A stretch of DNA of 64,000 nt from Aeromicrobium sp. 9AM (lineage in GTDB: Bacteria > Actinomycetota > Actinomycetes > Propionibacteriales > Nocardioidaceae). The stretch is from contig NZ_LR733304.1 in assembly GCF_902506105.1 (NCBI RefSeq), forward strand, positions 1,721,458 through 1,785,457. Reading direction: 5' to 3'. The notes beneath the pieces were generated by a model that ran no database searches, was not told the origin of the DNA, and saw only the letters and a program-made list of their open reading frames with translations. The stretch's first letter is position 1. Each line of letters starts with the position of its first letter. The position numbers and the translations under genes are program-made. Below are positions 46,516-54,957 of this stretch, one piece after another.

Positions 46516-46953
46516 ATGCCCAAGACCACGTTCACCGTGCACACGAGCCTGTCGCAGAGCGACGTGCTCGCGCTGCTGACCGACTTCGGCCCTGAGCGGC
46601 CCGACATCTGGCCGAGCATCGACGCGGCACACTTCACGGTCCACGAGCTCGGTGCGACCACCTCCGATGTCACCGAGGGCACCGCGATGGGCTGGGAGCG
46701 CAGCCACTACACGTGGGACGCCGCCGCCGGCACCGTGGCAGTCGACACGGTGGAGTCCAACCTGTGGGGACCCGGCAGCGGGTGGCTCTACAAGCTCGAG
46801 CCGGTCGCCGAGGGCACCGACGTGCACGTGACGCTGACCCGTGTCGGGAACTCGCTCAAGGGCAAGCTGATCGGCGCACTGATCCCGGTCGTGGGCGCCA
46901 GCGCGCTCAGCAAGCAGCTCAAGTCGGTGCTGCGAAAGGCCGAAGCACGCTGA
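46516..46953 (+). CDS. SRPBCC-like protein
   Basis: A 145-aa protein of the START/SRPBCC helix-grip type judged by length, the pattern of alternating strands (F-T-V-H-T-S-L-S, T-F-H-E-L-like segment, V-D-T-V-E-S-N, V-H-V-T-L-T-R-V) and a long amphipathic C-terminal helix. Members bind small hydrophobic ligands. AAAGGA precedes the ATG. No ligand can be deduced. Confidence 0.65.
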   Translation: MPKTTFTVHTSLSQSDVLALLTDFGPERPDIWPSIDAAHFTVHELGATTSDVTEGTAMGWERSHYTWDAAAGTVAVDTVESNLWGPGSGWLYKLEPVAEGTDVHVTLTRVGNSLKGKLIGALIPVVGASALSKQLKSVLRKAEAR

Positions 46954-46983
46954 TCGCTGGCCGTCGTCGGGCAGGATGACTGT

Positions 46984-48696
46984 GTGACTACCAGTCTCAC
47001 TCCGCACCGGACCGTCATCCTCGAAGCAGATGCCGGCCACCGTGAGGACATCTACCGGGCCCGCCATGAGGTGTACGCCCTTGAGCTGGGCCAGCACCAG
47101 CCCAACGAGCAAGGTTTGCTGCGCGACAGGCTGGATGAGGTCAATCGCTACCTCGTCGCGGTCCGTGACGGGACGCTCGCCGCGTTCGTGAGCATCACTC
47201 CGCCCGGCGAGCACGGCTACTCGATCGACAAGTACTTCGAACGTGCCGAGGTGCCGTTCGAGATCGGCACCGGCACGTACGAGATCCGGCTGCTGACCGT
47301 GCTCGAGGAGCATCGGGACTCCGACCTCGCCGCCACTCTCATGGTGGCCGCATTCCGCTGGATCGAGGCGCGCGGCGGCAGCAAGGTCGTCGCCATCGGG
47401 CGGGACGAGGTCGCGGGCATGTACCTGCGCGGCGGGATGCTGCCGACCGGCCTGTCGGTCAGCTCAGGGGCCGTGAACTTCGAGCTGATGTACGCCGACG
47501 TCGCGCAGGTCCGCTCCGACTTCGACGCCCTCGAACCGGTCGTCGCCTCGATCGAGCGGTCGGTGGAGTGGCGACTGCACGTGCCGTTGCGGAAGCCGGC
47601 CGCCTGCTTCCACGGGGGTGAGTCGTTCGACGCGATCGGCACCAGATTCGACGATCTCGGGCGCCGTCACGACGTCATCAACGCGGACGTGCTCGACGCG
47701 TGGTTCCCGCCGGCACCGGCGGTGGTCACGGCGATCGCCGATGAGCTGCCGTGGCTGCTGCGCACCTCGCCGCCGGTCGACTGCGCAGGCCTCGTGGCCG
47801 CCATCGCCTCGGCGCGTGATCTGGACGCCGCGGCGGTCCTCCCGGGCGCCGGATCGTCCGACCTCATCTTCCGTGCCCTGCCGCGCTGGCTGTCGCGCGA
47901 CTCACGCGTCCTCCTGCTCGACCCGACGTACGGTGAGTACGCGCATGTCCTCGACAAGGTCGTCGGTTGTCACGTCGATCGCGTCCCGCTCGAACGCTCG
48001 ACGGGCTATCGCCCGGACCTGGCGCAGCTCGAGGCGATGATCGCCTCCGGCCCCGACCTCGTCATCCTGGTCAACCCCAACAGCCCGACCGGGCAGTTCA
48101 TCACGGCGGCCGAGATCGAGAGCCTGCTCCGAGCGGCGCCGCCGTCCACTCGGCTGTGGGTCGATGAGACGTACGTCGACTACGTCGGTGAGACCGTCGA
48201 GCCTCTGACGCGGCGCCACGACAACCTGATCGTCTGCAAGTCGATGTCCAAGGCATACGCGCTCAGCGGTGCCCGAGTCGCGTACCTGGCCGCTGGGCCG
48301 CATCAGCTCGAGGACCTGCGCGGTCTGACGCCGCCCTGGGTCATCGGCCTGCCTTCCCAGGTCGCGGCGACCCGCGCGCTCGAGTCGACTGCGTACTACG
48401 AAACGCGATGGGCCGAGACGCATCAGCTGCGCGAGACCCTGGCGGGCGGTCTCGCCGACCTCGACTGGGACGTGGTCCCGGGCTGCGCCAACTTCCTGCT
48501 GGCGCACGTGCCCGACCATGGGCCCTCAGGTGCCGAGGTCGTGGCTCTCGCGCGCACGCGCGGCCTCTACCTGCGGGACGCGACCAACATGGGCAGCGCG
48601 ACCGGCGACCGAGCGGTCCGACTCGCGGTCAAGGACGCCACGACCAACCAACGGATGCTCGAGATCCTGACCGATCTCACGACAGCAAGCTCGTAG
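46984..48696 (+). CDS. GNAT acetyltransferase fused to class I/II aminotransferase
   Basis: A 570-aa two-domain protein. Residues about 10-175 resemble an acyl-homoserine-lactone-synthase or GNAT fold (R-A-R-H-E-V-Y-A-L-E-L-G-Q-H, then Y-E-I-R-L-L-T-V and L-A-A-T-L-M-V-A-A-F). Residues about 205-565 are a HisC/CobD-like PLP aminotransferase: P-G-A-G-S-S-D-L-I-F, N-P-N-S-P-T-G, D-E-T-Y-V-D-Y and PLP Lys423 in S-M-S-K-A-Y-A-L-S-G. GTG start at 46984, after AGGATGAC. The frame is uninterrupted. A joined acyl transfer and amino transfer or decarboxylation would suit a small secondary metabolite; the product is unknown. Confidence 0.85.
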   Translation: MTTSLTPHRTVILEADAGHREDIYRARHEVYALELGQHQPNEQGLLRDRLDEVNRYLVAVRDGTLAAFVSITPPGEHGYSIDKYFERAEVPFEIGTGTYEIRLLTVLEEHRDSDLAATLMVAAFRWIEARGGSKVVAIGRDEVAGMYLRGGMLPTGLSVSSGAVNFELMYADVAQVRSDFDALEPVVASIERSVEWRLHVPLRKPAACFHGGESFDAIGTRFDDLGRRHDVINADVLDAWFPPAPAVVTAIADELPWLLRTSPPVDCAGLVAAIASARDLDAAAVLPGAGSSDLIFRALPRWLSRDSRVLLLDPTYGEYAHVLDKVVGCHVDRVPLERSTGYRPDLAQLEAMIASGPDLVILVNPNSPTGQFITAAEIESLLRAAPPSTRLWVDETYVDYVGETVEPLTRRHDNLIVCKSMSKAYALSGARVAYLAAGPHQLEDLRGLTPPWVIGLPSQVAATRALESTAYYETRWAETHQLRETLAGGLADLDWDVVPGCANFLLAHVPDHGPSGAEVVALARTRGLYLRDATNMGSATGDRAVRLAVKDATTNQRMLEILTDLTTASS

Positions 48697-48699
48697 GCA

Positions 48700-49227
48700 T
48701 CAGCCTTCGCTGATCCGCGCGTACATCCACATGTCACGACGGGTGTCGCCGACCAGCCGCCACGACCGCATCAAGCCCTCACGCTCGAACCCCGCTGACT
48801 CTGCGGTGCGGATCGATGCCTCGTTCCAGGGCTCCACGTAGAGCTCGAGGCGCGGGATCGACTGTGCGGTCAGCGCCCAGTCACCCAGGGCCCGCAGGGC
48901 CAAGGCGGCATAGCCGCGGCCTCGGTGTGACGGCCCGATCCAGTAGCCGGTCGACGCCCGCCCGTTCTCCAGCAGACTCAGCCCGATGTAGCCGACCGCC
49001 ACGTCGTCCGACGCACGTGCGATCGCGTACGCGTAGCCGACGCCGGAAGGCAGCCGGCCATTCTGGCGAGCGATGTACGCCTGCGCACCGTCCTCGTCAG
49101 GAACGGGCGGAACCGTCGTGATGAGCGGGATCAGCGGATCCGTCGAGGCGGACAGCACCAGGGCGGCATCGTCGGGCCGGAAGTCGCGCAGCCGTACGAC
49201 GCCTCCGTCGATGTCCGGCTGAGCCAC
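48700..49227 (-). CDS. GNAT acetyltransferase (RimJ/RimL-like)
   Basis: A 175-aa N-acetyltransferase. Motifs: V-R-L-R-D-F-R-P-D-D-A at the start, acetyl-CoA loop G-P-S-H-R-G-R-G-Y-A near 95-105, and N-E-A-S-I-R-T-A-E-S-A-G-F typical of RimJ/RimL. GTG at 49227 lies one base after the era stop, with its ribosome site inside the end of era; a longer frame through era is rejected. Converges on the fusion gene with a 3-base gap. Confidence 0.88.
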   Translation of the reverse strand: MAQPDIDGGVVRLRDFRPDDAALVLSASTDPLIPLITTVPPVPDEDGAQAYIARQNGRLPSGVGYAYAIARASDDVAVGYIGLSLLENGRASTGYWIGPSHRGRGYAALALRALGDWALTAQSIPRLELYVEPWNEASIRTAESAGFEREGLMRSWRLVGDTRRDMWMYARISEG

Positions 49228-49228
49228 C

Positions 49229-50146
49229 TCAGAAGCCGAGCTTGCGGAGCTGCTTGGGGTCGCGCTGCCACTCCTTGGCGACCTTGACGTGCAGGTCGAG
49301 GTAGACCGGCGTGCCCAACAGCTTCTCGATCTGCGAACGGGAGTTGGTGCCGATCTCGCGCAGGCGGGCACCCTGCTTGCCGATGATGATGCCCTTCTGG
49401 CTGTCGCGTTCGACGTAGACGTTGACGCGTACGTCGACCAGAGGCTTGCCCTCGGGGCGGTCGGGCCTCGGGACCATCTCGTCGACGACGACCGCGATCG
49501 AGTGCGGGAGCTCGTCGCGTACGCCTTCGAGCGCGGCCTCGCGGATGATCTCCGCGATGAGGGTCTCCTCGGGCTCGTCCGTCAGCTGGCCCTCGGGATA
49601 GAGCGCCGGGCCTTGGGGCAGCGTGCCGATCAACAGGTCTGCGAGCAGGTCGACCTGGTCGCCGGCCACCGCCGACACCGGGATGATCTCCTGCCACTGC
49701 AGGCCCGCGTCGATGCCGGCCTGCTGGATCTGGAGCAGGTGGTCCCGCAGCTTGTCGGGCTTGACCAGGTCGGTCTTGGTCGCGATCGCGAAGACCGGCT
49801 TGCTGCGGATCTGGGCCAGCTCGCGGATGAGGAACTTGTCACCCTCGCCAACGGTCTCGTTGGCCGGCAGGCACATGCCGATCGTGTCGACCTCGGACCA
49901 GGTCGACCGGACCAGCGCGTTGAGGCGCTCGCCGAGCAGCGTATGAGGCTTGTGCAGGCCGGGGGTGTCGATCAGGATCAGCTGCGCGTCGGGTCGGTTG
50001 ACCAGCCCGCGGATCGCGTGACGCGTGGTCTGTGGCTTGGACGAGGTGATGGCGATCTTGCCGCCGACCAGCGCATTGGTCAGCGTGGACTTGCCGGCGT
50101 TGGGCCGGCCGACGAAGCACGCGAAGCCCGACTTGAACTCGCTCAT
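49229..50146 (-). CDS. era: GTPase Era
   Basis: Ribosome-assembly GTPase of 305 aa binding the 3' end of 16S rRNA. G1 G-R-P-N-A-G-K-S-T, G2 region T-T-R-H-A-I-R-G, G3 D-T-P-G-L, G4 A-T-K-T-D-L, and a C-terminal KH domain (I-I-I-G-K-Q-G-A-R-L). The start overlaps the stop of the cdd-like gene in ATGA. Part of the phoH-ybeY-CNNM-cdd-era unit. Confidence 0.97.
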   Translation of the reverse strand: MSEFKSGFACFVGRPNAGKSTLTNALVGGKIAITSSKPQTTRHAIRGLVNRPDAQLILIDTPGLHKPHTLLGERLNALVRSTWSEVDTIGMCLPANETVGEGDKFLIRELAQIRSKPVFAIATKTDLVKPDKLRDHLLQIQQAGIDAGLQWQEIIPVSAVAGDQVDLLADLLIGTLPQGPALYPEGQLTDEPEETLIAEIIREAALEGVRDELPHSIAVVVDEMVPRPDRPEGKPLVDVRVNVYVERDSQKGIIIGKQGARLREIGTNSRSQIEKLLGTPVYLDLHVKVAKEWQRDPKQLRKLGF

Positions 50147-50472
50147 GACTCGTTCACCGATCCCACGGCTCCAGTGGCGTCAGCGACGAAGACGCTGATG
50201 CCATGGCCAGCCAGATCACGTACGGATGCCGGGTCGACCGACTCTGCGTCGGTCACCACGGCGGCCGCCTCGAGGCCCTTGGCCCCGGACGAGACGGCCA
50301 TGGCGACAGCGAGGTCGAGAGCCGCGACCTGCAGCGAGTCGAGCGCCACGGTCGACGCGGCGTACGTACGACCGTCGAGGTCACGCACCGCGGCACCTTC
50401 TGCCGTTCCGGTGCGGGCCCGCGAGGCACGCGCGAGCGTCACCAGCTTGGCGTCCTCAGGACTGAGTTCCAT
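50143..50472 (-). CDS. Cytidine-deaminase-like protein without zinc ligands
   Basis: A 109-aa protein in the position of the conserved small gene before era in actinobacteria (Rv2365c-like). The overall pattern resembles cytidine deaminase (L-V-T-L-A-R-A-S-R-A-R, V-R-D-L-D-G-R-T-Y-A). It has no Cys at all and lacks the H-A-E and P-C-x-x-C zinc motifs, so deamination is unlikely. It overlaps the CNNM gene by 17 bases and era by 4. A structural or regulatory role is inferred. Confidence 0.82.
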   Translation of the reverse strand: MELSPEDAKLVTLARASRARTGTAEGAAVRDLDGRTYAASTVALDSLQVAALDLAVAMAVSSGAKGLEAAAVVTDAESVDPASVRDLAGHGISVFVADATGAVGSVNES

Positions 50473-51763
50473 GGTCCGAACCTCTCGATGCAGCGTTGTC
50501 TGTGGTTTGTTCGATGCGGCTGACGACGACCTGGCCGATGCGATTGCGGCGACCCGACGGCCCCTCGGCCTCGAACCGCAGGCCTTCGACCTCGACGACG
50601 CTGCCCCGGATCGGCACCTTGCCGAGGTGCTTGGCCATGAGACCGCCGACCGAGTCGACGTCCTCGTCCTCGATCGGTATGTCGAACAGGTCCTCGAGGT
50701 CGTCGACCTCGAACCGCGAGCTGAGCCGCCACGAGCCGTCGGGCAGCTGCTCGCTCTCCTCGGGCTCGGAGTCGTACTCGTCGGTGATCTCGCCGACGAT
50801 CTCCTCGAGGATGTCCTCGATCGTGACCATGCCCGACGTGCCGCCGAACTCGTCGACGACGATCGCGACGTGGGTGCGCTCGGCCTGCATCTCCTTGAGG
50901 AGGTCGTCGGCATGCTTGGTGTCGGGCACGAACAGGCACGGCCGGGCGATCGACTCGATGCGTTCCGTCGTCTCGGCGACGTGGTTGTCGAACACGCGCT
51001 TGGTGACGTCCTTGAGGTAGGCCATGCCGATGACGTCGTCGAGGTTCTCCCCCACGACCGGCATGCGTGAGTAGCCGCTGCGCAGCGCCAGCGACATCGC
51101 CTGCCGCAGCGTCTTGTGCCGCTCGATGAACACCAGATCGGTGCGCGGCACCATGACCTCGCGCGCGATCGTGTCGCCCAGCTCGAACACCGACTGCAGC
51201 ATCTTGCCCTCGTCGGACTCGATGACCGAGCTTGCCGCGGCGAGATCGACGAGCTCACGCACCTCGACCTCCGAGGCGAACGGCCCTTCGCGAAAGCCCT
51301 TGCCGGGTGTCACGGCGTTGCCCAGCAGGATCAGCCACTGCGGGATCGGCCCGAGCAGCCGGGTCACGCCGATGACCGGGAGCGCGGACGCGAGCGCGAT
51401 CGACTCGGCGTGCTGACGCCCGAGCGTACGGGGACCGACGCCGATCAGGACGAAGCTGACCACGACCATGATGCCGACGGCGATCAGCAGGCGGTGCCAC
51501 AAACCGTCGACGTGATCGGCGACGAACAGCGCGACCAGCACGACGCTCGAGGTCTCGGCGACGACGCGGACCAGCAGGACCGAGTTGAGGAAGGGAGCGG
51601 GGTCCTCGAGGATCTGCGCGAGGCGACCGGCTCCCCCGCGTCCGTCGTCCTCGAGCTCCTCGGCGCGCGCCTTTGAGAACGCCGAGATCGCTGCGTCGAC
51701 GCTGGCCAAGGTGCCCGCGACCAGCGCCAGGACGACCGACACGACGATCGGCGCCCAGCTCAT
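50456..51763 (-). CDS. CNNM/CorC-family membrane protein with CBS pair
   Basis: A 435-aa protein: CNNM (DUF21) membrane domain with about four helices (1-180), two CBS domains (about 205-330; V-P-R-T-D-L-V-F-I, then V-A-I-V-V-D-E-F-G-G-T-S-G-M-V-T), and a C-terminal CorC_HlyC domain (about 350-425). Members act in magnesium and cobalt transport or resistance. It lies 10 bases after ybeY in the conserved cluster. Confidence 0.94.
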   Translation of the reverse strand: MSWAPIVVSVVLALVAGTLASVDAAISAFSKARAEELEDDGRGGAGRLAQILEDPAPFLNSVLLVRVVAETSSVVLVALFVADHVDGLWHRLLIAVGIMVVVSFVLIGVGPRTLGRQHAESIALASALPVIGVTRLLGPIPQWLILLGNAVTPGKGFREGPFASEVEVRELVDLAAASSVIESDEGKMLQSVFELGDTIAREVMVPRTDLVFIERHKTLRQAMSLALRSGYSRMPVVGENLDDVIGMAYLKDVTKRVFDNHVAETTERIESIARPCLFVPDTKHADDLLKEMQAERTHVAIVVDEFGGTSGMVTIEDILEEIVGEITDEYDSEPEESEQLPDGSWRLSSRFEVDDLEDLFDIPIEDEDVDSVGGLMAKHLGKVPIRGSVVEVEGLRFEAEGPSGRRNRIGQVVVSRIEQTTDNAASRGSDHGTQS

Positions 51764-51773
51764 CGTGGGCTCG

Positions 51774-52250
51774 TCACGGTTGTTCGGGGTCCTTGCCCTC
51801 GGCGGCCTGCTGCCACTCGAGGAGCAGCCGGCCCTGGATGCCGAACATCTCCTTGTGCTCCTCGGGCTCGGCGTGGTCGTAGCCGAGGAGGTGCAGGATG
51901 CCGTGCACGGTCAGCAGGTCGACCTCGTCCTGGGTCGTGTGGCCGGCGGCCGGCGCCTGCTGCTCGGCGACCTGCGGGCACAGCGCGATGTCGCCGAGGT
52001 AGCCCTCGGGGCTCTCTGCGTCATCGCGGCCCGGCGTGAGCTCGTCCATGGGGAACGACAGGACGTCGGTCGGCCCCTTCTTGCCCATCCACTGCTCGTT
52101 GAGCGTGGCGATCGTGTCGGGATCGACGAGGCGTACGGTCAGCTCGGTCGCGGGGTGCAGGCGCATGCGCCGCATCGTGAAACGGCACAGTCGGGTCAGG
52201 CCGACGACATCGACGTCGGCCCCGGACTCATTGAGTACGTCGACGTTCAT
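51774..52250 (-). CDS. ybeY: Endoribonuclease YbeY
   Basis: A 158-aa metal-dependent RNase for 16S rRNA 3' maturation and ribosome quality control. The zinc site is V-H-G-I-L-H-L-L-G-Y-D-H near residues 112-122. T-D-V-L-S-F-P-M-D is the other signature. ATG 52250 (M-N-V-D-V-L-N) is preferred over an in-frame ATG four codons earlier. It overlaps the end of phoH by 23 bases. Confidence 0.96.
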   Translation of the reverse strand: MNVDVLNESGADVDVVGLTRLCRFTMRRMRLHPATELTVRLVDPDTIATLNEQWMGKKGPTDVLSFPMDELTPGRDDAESPEGYLGDIALCPQVAEQQAPAAGHTTQDEVDLLTVHGILHLLGYDHAEPEEHKEMFGIQGRLLLEWQQAAEGKDPEQP

Positions 52251-53253
52251 GCGGCTCTGCACCTGCCTCGGCCACGCGGCGCTGAGGCTGATCGGCCTCG
52301 AACGAGTCGTAAGCGGCCACGATGCGACCGACCAGCTTGTGCCGGACGACGTCGGAGGCAGTCAGCTGCGAGAAGTGGATGTCGCGCACGTCGTCGAGGA
52401 TGTTCTGGACCACGCGCAGGCCACTCTTGGTGCTGTTGGGCAGGTCGACCTGGGTGACGTCGCCGGTGACGACGATCTTGGAACCGAAGCCGAGGCGCGT
52501 CAGGAACATCTTCATCTGCTCCTGGGTCGTGTTCTGCGCCTCGTCGAGGATGATGAACGCGTCGTTGAGCGTGCGACCGCGCATGTAGGCCAGCGGAGCG
52601 ACCTCGATGACGCCCGACGTCAGCAGCTTGGGAATCGACTCGGGGTCGATCATGTCGTGCAGGGCGTCGTAGAGCGGGCGCAGGTAGGGGTCGATCTTCT
52701 CGCCCAGGGTGCCTGGCAGGAAGCCGAGGTGCTCACCGGCCTCGACCGCGGGCCGGGTCAGGATGATGCGGGTGACTTCCTTGGCCTGCAGCGCCTGGAC
52801 GGCCTTGGCCATCGCGAGGTAGGTCTTGCCGGTGCCAGCCGGGCCGATGCCGAACACGATCGTGTGGTTGTCGATCGCGTCGACGTAGCGCTTCTGGTTG
52901 ACCGTCTTGGGCCGGATCGTGCGTCCGCGGTTGGACAAGATGTTGAGGCTCAGGACCTCGGCCGGCTTCTCCTCGGTCTCGGTGCGCAGCATCGAGATGC
53001 TGCGCTCGACCGTCTCGCGGGTGAGGTTCTGGCCGGTCCGCACGATCGTCACGAGCTCGTCGAGCAGCCGCTCGACCATCGCCGCCTCGGCGGGCGATCC
53101 GGTCACCGTGATGGTGTTGCCGCGCGCGTGGATGCGCGCCTCGAAGGAGTCTTCGATGAGGCGCAGGAATTCGTCGGCGGGCCCGAGCAGGGCAACTGCC
53201 GGGACGCTCGACGGGATCGTGAACGTGTGAGCAGGCGTGGTGTCATCAGTCAT
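52228..53253 (-). CDS. phoH: PhoH-family ATPase
   Basis: A 341-aa PhoH-like ATPase. An N-terminal KH-like segment ([12 protein letters not shown]) precedes the ATPase with Walker [10 protein letters not shown] near 139-147 and Walker [10 protein letters not shown] near 235. Functionally tied to YbeY in RNA metabolism by constant linkage. First gene of phoH-ybeY-CNNM-cdd-era. Confidence 0.95.
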   Translation of the reverse strand: MTDDTTPAHTFTIPSSVPAVALLGPADEFLRLIEDSFEARIHARGNTITVTGSPAEAAMVERLLDELVTIVRTGQNLTRETVERSISMLRTETEEKPAEVLSLNILSNRGRTIRPKTVNQKRYVDAIDNHTIVFGIGPAGTGKTYLAMAKAVQALQAKEVTRIILTRPAVEAGEHLGFLPGTLGEKIDPYLRPLYDALHDMIDPESIPKLLTSGVIEVAPLAYMRGRTLNDAFIILDEAQNTTQEQMKMFLTRLGFGSKIVVTGDVTQVDLPNSTKSGLRVVQNILDDVRDIHFSQLTASDVVRHKLVGRIVAAYDSFEADQPQRRVAEAGAEPHERRRTQ

Positions 53254-53294
53254 GTGGTCTCAATCGTACGCAATCGCAGTGACAGCGTGCCAAT

Positions 53295-53774
53295 TCAGAC
53301 GGCCGGGGAGCCCAGCCAGTGCCGCACGCTGTCCCAGGTGCCCGGGAGGTTGACGTCGACGGTCGCCGCCAGGTCGCCGATCGTGACAGCGCGCAAGGAG
53401 TCCCGCCACGCGGTCTCGGCCGTGGCCATGACCTTCGCGATGCCGCACGGGATCTTGCACGCCTCCCCCGTCGTCGGCAGCGGTCCCTGCTGACGGATCT
53501 CCGTGCAGCGGAACGCCGCTTCGGGACCGTCGACCGCGCGCACCACGTCGTACACCGTGACCTCCCCAGCAGGCCGCGACAGCTCGTAGCCGCCGTCGCG
53601 CCCCTCCACCGCGTGGATCAGGCCCGCCCGCGACAGCGCCTGCAGGTGCTTCGCGAGGTACGTCTTGGAGACCCCGTGCAGCTCGGCGAGCCGGTGCGCC
53701 GGGACGGGAGCGCTCGCCGTGCTGAGCACGGTGCAGCAGTGCAGGGCCCACTCGACTCCGGCCGACATCTTCAT
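53295..53774 (-). CDS. Rrf2-family Fe-S type transcription regulator
   Basis: A 159-aa winged-helix regulator: M-K-M-S-A-G-V-E-W-A-L-H, V-S-K-T-Y-L-A-K-H-L-Q-A-L, V-E-G-R-D-G-G-Y-E-L. Three Cys at 90, 106 and 110 (F-R-C, E-A-C-K-I-P-C) could ligate an iron-sulfur cluster, as in IscR or NsrR, though the spacing differs. It is divergent from an NmrA-like gene with two clear palindromes between them. Likely a redox or electrophile sensor controlling that gene. Confidence 0.9.
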   Translation of the reverse strand: MKMSAGVEWALHCCTVLSTASAPVPAHRLAELHGVSKTYLAKHLQALSRAGLIHAVEGRDGGYELSRPAGEVTVYDVVRAVDGPEAAFRCTEIRQQGPLPTTGEACKIPCGIAKVMATAETAWRDSLRAVTIGDLAATVDVNLPGTWDSVRHWLGSPAV

Positions 53775-53804
53775 GCCCCGACTATACCCGGACACGTTGT
53801 ATCT

Positions 53805-53842
53805 GAGTATGATCGGCCCATACTCGGACAACAGTTGTCCGA
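53805..53842. promoter_or_regulatory. Two palindromes in Rrf2/NmrA divergent promoter
   Basis: A perfect 19-bp palindrome TCGGACAAC-A-GTTGTCCGA spans 53824-53842. Immediately before it GAGTATG and CATACTC (53805-53811, 53819-53825) form a second inverted repeat. A related half-site, CGGACACGTTGTAT, lies at 53789-53802. Together they look like operator sites of the adjacent Rrf2 regulator acting on both genes. Confidence 0.7.
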
Positions 53843-53862
53843 CTCACCGAGAGGATCACATC

Positions 53863-54597
53863 ATGCGCATTGCTGTCGCCGGCTCCACCGGACTCGTCGG
53901 ACGCAACGTCGTCGCGGCCGCCACCGCCGCTGGGTACGAGGTCGTCGGCCTCGCCCGCGAGAACGGGATCGACCTGACCTCCCCCGACGGGCTCGCCGAG
54001 CGGCTCGCAGGTGTCGACGCCGTCATCGACGTCACGGCAAGCCCCGGGATCGACGGGGACGAGTCGAAGAAGTTCTTCACCACCGTCGCCCGCAACCTCG
54101 GCGGGGCCGCTACCGAGGCGGGGGTCGCCCGCACAGTCGTGCTGTCGATCATTGGCGTGGACGCGGCGCCCGACTACGGCTACTACCTCGCCAAGCTCGC
54201 CCAGGAGGAGGCCGTCATCGAGCACGCACCGGGTCCGCGCATCCTCCGTGCGGCTCAGTTCCTCAACTTCCCCGGACAGATGCTGGACTGGAATCGCCAG
54301 GGTGACGTCGTGACGCTCCCCGCGATGAAGACCCAGCCCGTCGCCGTCGAGGAGATCGCCAAGCTGCTGCTCGCCCTCGCCGACGGCACCGAGACGCGTA
54401 CGCAGGTCGAGCTGGCCGGTCCCAAGCCCGAGGAGCTCAGCGACCTCGTCCGCCAGCTCGCCGCGCACCGCGGCGAGGAGGTCACGGTCGAGACCGAGGT
54501 CCAGAGTCAGGCGCTGGCCGACGGCGCGACCCTGCCCGGCCCTGACGCGATCATCGCCGGCCCGGACTTCGCGACGTGGCTCGCCGAGCAGGACTGA
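53863..54597 (+). CDS. NmrA/SDR-like NAD(P)-binding protein
   Basis: A 244-aa atypical short-chain dehydrogenase: A-V-A-G-S-T-G-L-V-G-R-N for the Rossmann loop, then V-D-A-V-I-D-V-T-A-S. The central Y-Y-L-A-K motif (G-Y-Y-L-A-K-L) may correspond to a YxxxK pair. Members are NAD(P)H sensors or quinone reductases (QorB/YtfG-like). GAGAGGA precedes the ATG. Its regulator lies divergent with shared operators. Confidence 0.87.
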   Translation: MRIAVAGSTGLVGRNVVAAATAAGYEVVGLARENGIDLTSPDGLAERLAGVDAVIDVTASPGIDGDESKKFFTTVARNLGGAATEAGVARTVVLSIIGVDAAPDYGYYLAKLAQEEAVIEHAPGPRILRAAQFLNFPGQMLDWNRQGDVVTLPAMKTQPVAVEEIAKLLLALADGTETRTQVELAGPKPEELSDLVRQLAAHRGEEVTVETEVQSQALADGATLPGPDAIIAGPDFATWLAEQD

Positions 54598-54606
54598 CAG
54601 CCAGGA

Positions 54607-54957
54607 CTAGCCCGGAGGCCAGCCGAGCTCGCGCCCGGCCAGCACGTGGGCGTGGCAGTGGAACACCGTCTGGTGGGCGTCGGCGCCGGTGTTGAACACC
54701 AAGCGGTAGGAGCCGTTGCCCTCCGTCTCGGCGATCTGCTTCGCCTCGGCGAGCAGCGCGATCGTCGCCTCGGCATCGGCCGCCGCAAGGCTGCCGATGT
54801 CGGGCTCGTGGCGCTTGGGGATCACGAGGACGTGGGTCGGTGCCTGCGGATCGAGGTCGCGGAATGCCACCGTGTGCTCCGTGGTCGACACGATCTCGGC
54901 CGGGATGTCGCCCGCGACGATCTTGCAGAACAGGCAGTCGGGATCAGTGAAGCTCAC
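54607..54957 (-). CDS. HIT-family nucleotide-binding protein
   Basis: A 116-aa HIT (HINT) hydrolase for nucleoside phosphoramidates. N-terminal zinc-type Cys pair C-L-F-C-K near 8-12 and catalytic triad F-H-C-H-A-H-V-L near 99-106. It overlaps dnaJ in ATGA on the downstream side. RsmE, which lies between dnaJ and this gene in some relatives, is absent. Confidence 0.95.
   Translation of the reverse strand: MSFTDPDCLFCKIVAGDIPAEIVSTTEHTVAFRDLDPQAPTHVLVIPKRHEPDIGSLAAADAEATIALLAEAKQIAETEGNGSYRLVFNTGADAHQTVFHCHAHVLAGRELGWPPG

Noticed and set aside
50143..51258. A 371-codon frame covering the cdd-like gene and part of the CNNM gene
   Set aside because: Only the last 109 codons match the family; the rest is the wrong frame of the CNNM gene.
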